34,424 bases of DNA from Nitrosovibrio sp. Nv4 (GTDB lineage: Bacteria > Bdellovibrionota > UBA1018 > CAIMNF01). Positions 31,670 through 34,424 of the stretch are shown here, in pieces (positions within the stretch are counted from its first letter, which is position 1; every line of letters begins with the position of its first letter). The stretch lies in assembly GCA_943327105.2 (NCBI GenBank), contig CALPVV020000016.1, forward strand, positions 1-34,424, read 5' to 3'. The translations under genes and the position numbers were made by a program. The notes under the pieces were generated by a model that was not told the origin of the DNA, did not search any database, and saw only the letters and a list, made by a program, of their open reading frames with translations.

Positions 31670-33504
31670 GATGCCTCCCTTTTGGCAATAATTAGAGTAA
31701 CGTCGTCGTCAGGTTTCGCACCTGCAAGAAATTCTTCAGCGTCTTTGATGATTCCACCGAGCATGTCTTCAGGGGTGCTTTTGACGTGGCTGAGAATGCT
31801 TTTGATGAAGCGTCTTTCACCATAAGCCTTTTTGTCGTGATTCTCCGCCTCGACAATACCATCAGTGATCATGACCAATACATCCTGATCATTCATACGG
31901 GTAGTGCCTTCGGTGTATTTCGGATTTTCGATGTGACCAAGGCGCTCGCCTTCAGCATCAAGCAATAGGGTGATGTCTGATTTTTGGGGTTCCTGATCAT
32001 TGAATCGATAAAGGTAAGGAGGGTTGTGTGATGCGTTTGCGTACTTCAGGGTCTGCGTTTTTTTATCATAAATTCCGATGAAAAAAGTCATCAGAATTTT
32101 TCCACCGACCTTGTAAACTGCAGAGTTGAAGTAATCGAGAATTTTACCTGGTGAATCAAGCAATTCAGGATGTTCTTCACAGATCTGGGGAAGAAGATTC
32201 GCAACACAGTTTGCGGTAGCAGTAATGAGAGCGGCAGGAACACCATGTCCGGTAGCGTCGGCAATGAAGAGTAGGGTTTTGTCTTGAATGGTTCTCGTCC
32301 CCCACCAGTCTCCACCGCACTCTGAAGCGGAAGCATAGTGTCCGACAACACTGATGCTTTCGGTGATGACTTTTTTATCCGGGAAGAAACTGTTTTGAAC
32401 GAGTTGAGCGACCGCAAGCTCGTTTTCCATTCGGGTCTTTTCTTTGACTTCTTCAATGTAACGAAGAAGTTCTTTACTCATGTAGTTGAACGAATCGGCA
32501 AGCTGGCCAAGCTCATCTTCATTTCTTTTCGGAATGAAATGGTTGAAGTTCCCTTTAGAGATTTGATCGGTTCCTTCGACAAGATCATCAATCGGGTTGG
32601 TCAGGCTTTTGGCGAGCAATGTTCCGAAGATGATGGCAAGAGAGATGATGATTCCGGCAAACGCGATGGTTCTTTTGAGTAAGAAATGAGCGACCTTATA
32701 CGCTTCTTCTTCATTGATTACACTGAGAGCAAGCCAATCATCAGGAGCTATTTTTGAAAAGGCGATGAGGTAGTTTTTCCCATCGATTTCCTGTCCAATT
32801 ACCCCTTCAGAAATACCACCACCAGAAAGTTTATCCAGAATGGTGATGGGGATTTGGATTTTTGAGGAAGTTTCAAAAATGGTTCCATTCAAATTCATGA
32901 GTGAATTCGAGAAACTTGAGTTGCGTGAAAATTGATCGGCAATTTCATCGCCTACAAATACGCCATAATGAAGGGTTTTATTGGTTTCATTGAAATAAAA
33001 AGTACGAATCACGGGTATGGAACCGAAGTGAGTGAAGTCGATGCTTTTCTTTTTGGCAATCATTGCCGGAAACTGTTCCCAAGGGGTAAGGGTGATTTCT
33101 TCAACATTGATTTTTTCAAGAGAGTGGTTTCGAAGTGCCGGCTCGTAAACAGTTGAGCCGAGTTTCTTGAACCCGCCGTCAAAAGAATAGCGCTCATATT
33201 GCAAGAGCGTCGTTTTCATGGCGGCTTTTTTAAACTCATCGGTTTGGAAATACGAAAGGTCTTGCAGAGAAAATGCGAGAAGGTCTGTTTGTTTTCCTTC
33301 CAGCAATTGAGTGATTTTCAGTTGAATCTCATGGGATTCACTTAATGCAGAGTCATAAATATATGACCTCTTATCACTTAAAAAGGTATTAAGAATATAT
33401 GGCAAATAAGTGGCGTAACTGAGCGCAATCACACCTGTGCCGAGGAACAGGATCTTTGTCCGGATGGAAAATTGAAAAGCCTTTTTGAGAAAGTCTTTTA
33501 GCAT
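31666..33504 (-). CDS. Membrane-bound SpoIIE/RsbU-type serine phosphatase with HAMP domain
   Basis: A 612-residue inner-membrane protein. One helix at about 17-37, a periplasmic sensor domain of roughly 230 residues, a second helix near 275-295, then HAMP (about 295-350, SLTNPIDDLVEGTDQISKGNF) and a short coiled coil. The C-terminal ~230 residues are a PP2C-type phosphatase with the metal-binding motifs GGDWWG, ADATGHGVPAAL, ITDGIVEAEN and KPDDDVTLI, all intact. It likely dephosphorylates the STAS protein encoded two genes downstream in response to a periplasmic signal. AAAGAG stands 6 bases before the ATG. It heads an operon of four overlapping genes and is divergent from a FecR-like gene 39 bases away. 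Confidence 0.92.
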   Translation of the reverse strand: MLKDFLKKAFQFSIRTKILFLGTGVIALSYATYLPYILNTFLSDKRSYIYDSALSESHEIQLKITQLLEGKQTDLLAFSLQDLSYFQTDEFKKAAMKTTLLQYERYSFDGGFKKLGSTVYEPALRNHSLEKINVEEITLTPWEQFPAMIAKKKSIDFTHFGSIPVIRTFYFNETNKTLHYGVFVGDEIADQFSRNSSFSNSLMNLNGTIFETSSKIQIPITILDKLSGGGISEGVIGQEIDGKNYLIAFSKIAPDDWLALSVINEEEAYKVAHFLLKRTIAFAGIIISLAIIFGTLLAKSLTNPIDDLVEGTDQISKGNFNHFIPKRNEDELGQLADSFNYMSKELLRYIEEVKEKTRMENELAVAQLVQNSFFPDKKVITESISVVGHYASASECGGDWWGTRTIQDKTLLFIADATGHGVPAALITATANCVANLLPQICEEHPELLDSPGKILDYFNSAVYKVGGKILMTFFIGIYDKKTQTLKYANASHNPPYLYRFNDQEPQKSDITLLLDAEGERLGHIENPKYTEGTTRMNDQDVLVMITDGIVEAENHDKKAYGERRFIKSILSHVKSTPEDMLGGIIKDAEEFLAGAKPDDDVTLIIAKREAS

Positions 33505-33543
33505 AGTGGACTCTTTAATGATTGTAGGGTTATTGTTATATTA

Positions 33544-34424
33544 ATGCTAGGTAAAAAGCATCGTAACATTTTCATTTTGCTTTTCAGTTCGATCCTTCTA
33601 CTCGTTTCCGCATATTACTTTTTTCTGGGAATCCAGATTCAAGAAACAGGAAAAGTGCCTGATATTGGCACGGTCTTCAAAAAAGACAATGACCTGCGCA
33701 GAAAGAATGACGGTAGTCTGACTTGGATCGATATCGAGAACTCTTCCAAGCTTTATCCAGGCGATAAAGTCTTCACCGGTTCCCAATCCCTTGCGCAATT
33801 GAATCTTCTTGATTTGGCTGAGATCGGGATGAATTCATCGACCTTGTTGAAGATCGATTCACGAGATCTCGATTCACTCAACTTGCATGGTGGGAATGGT
33901 TTTTTCACCACAAAACTTTCTGGAAAAGTTTTAAAGACTTCAGTGAAACTGAAAGATACGACACTTGAATTGACCGGAAAGGGTAGCGAGATTCACGTCA
34001 ATTCATCGGAAGAAAAGACAATGGTTTCTTCTGTGGCGGGTAATGTGAGTTATCAAACAGTGGGTGCTGATGGTAAGGCGATTAAGAAGACTCTTTCTAA
34101 CAATCAGGTTTTAGGAATGAATAAGGCCGGAGTGGCGACTGTTGTTGATTTACCGGTGCGTTTGATTTCCCCGTCGATTTCAGAAGAAATCCTGGCAACA
34201 TCTTTAACTTTGGTCGTTTTCAAATGGAAAGTTTTGACTCCGAACGTTCCACTTTCACTCGAGCTTTCTAAAACACCGACATTTGAAAAACCATTTTTCA
34301 AAAAAGAAGTTTCTGGTTTTAACGAAATTCCACTCACAATCGACCCAGCTCAAAATGGTGTCGTTTATTGGCGCATCATACAGCCTGGCAAGGAAGAATA
34401 CTTTCATTCACAACAGTTTGATTA
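33544..34424 (+). CDS. Membrane-anchored FecR-like protein (5' part, runs off the window)
   Basis: The frame opens with ATG at 33544 and is still open at the window end, giving 293 residues. Residues ~8-30 are one hydrophobic segment (IFILLFSSILLLVSAYYFFLG), a membrane anchor or uncleaved signal. The next part resembles a FecR domain: DGSLTWIDIENSSKLYPGDKVFTGSQSLAQLNLLDLAEIGMNSSTLLKI, then NGFFTTKLSGKVLKTSVKLKDTTLELTGKGSEIHV. It keeps the LxPGDxVxTG hallmark. The later part (from about 205) looks like an Ig-like or fibronectin-type region. No good ribosome binding site is visible. Its divergent position beside the SpoIIE/RsbU operon hints at shared regulation but does not prove it. Confidence 0.8.
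   Translation, partial: MLGKKHRNIFILLFSSILLLVSAYYFFLGIQIQETGKVPDIGTVFKKDNDLRRKNDGSLTWIDIENSSKLYPGDKVFTGSQSLAQLNLLDLAEIGMNSSTLLKIDSRDLDSLNLHGGNGFFTTKLSGKVLKTSVKLKDTTLELTGKGSEIHVNSSEEKTMVSSVAGNVSYQTVGADGKAIKKTLSNNQVLGMNKAGVATVVDLPVRLISPSISEEILATSLTLVVFKWKVLTPNVPLSLELSKTPTFEKPFFKKEVSGFNEIPLTIDPAQNGVVYWRIIQPGKEEYFHSQQFD

Overview
The window is a gene-dense chromosomal stretch of a Gram-negative bacterium with moderate GC. Gene gaps are short, genes lie on both strands, and several neighbours share 4-bp ATGA stop/start overlaps. The mix suggests a member of the Bdellovibrionota or a related former deltaproteobacterial group: secreted lipoproteins of unknown family, MlaE/MCE proteins, a YciH/SUI1-type factor, secreted phospholipase D-like enzymes, FecR proteins and an RsbU-type phosphatase operon. 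This placement is an inference from gene content, not proof. I see no insertion sequence, prophage, CRISPR array, tRNA or rRNA, and no gap above 300 bases without a gene.

Left part (1-7152): the 3' end of an unidentified gene and its terminator. Next come a divergent two-component pair (membrane histidine kinase and OmpR-type regulator), an orphan lipoprotein, a PAP2/AUR1-like membrane enzyme, an OPA-type MFS transporter, a Pif1/RecD-like helicase and a DUF971 protein.

Lipid block (7213-12924): four co-directional genes encode a CDP-alcohol phosphatidyltransferase, an RND/MMPL exporter, an MlaE permease and an MCE (MlaD-like) protein with a barrel-like C-terminus. They look like a lipid synthesis and transport operon, but no MlaF-type ATPase is present. 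Cysteine-free ribosomal proteins L33 and L31 (type B) and a strong terminator follow.

Middle (13738-22294): two small secreted proteins, a YciH/SUI1-type factor with a four-cysteine N-terminus, two tandem paralogous secreted phospholipase D-like proteins, a DUF4234-like membrane protein coupled to serB, and hisS-dut.

Right part (22309-34424): a TPR plus outer-membrane-barrel protein is divergent from a FecR protein and a 1217-residue lipoprotein with Ig-like domains and a predicted seven-bladed Kelch propeller. This is the best candidate for an uncharacterised cell-surface system. A PAS-GGDEF diguanylate cyclase follows. Next is a tightly overlapping operon: SpoIIE/RsbU phosphatase, RsbW-like ATPase, STAS-like protein and secreted PEBP/YbhB protein. 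A second FecR-like gene, cut by the window edge, is divergent from it.

A pattern across the window: several first-in-unit genes have no Shine-Dalgarno sequence but carry a -10-like hexamer 7-9 nt before the start codon, suggesting leaderless mRNAs. The clearest case is upstream of the second phospholipase D-like gene.
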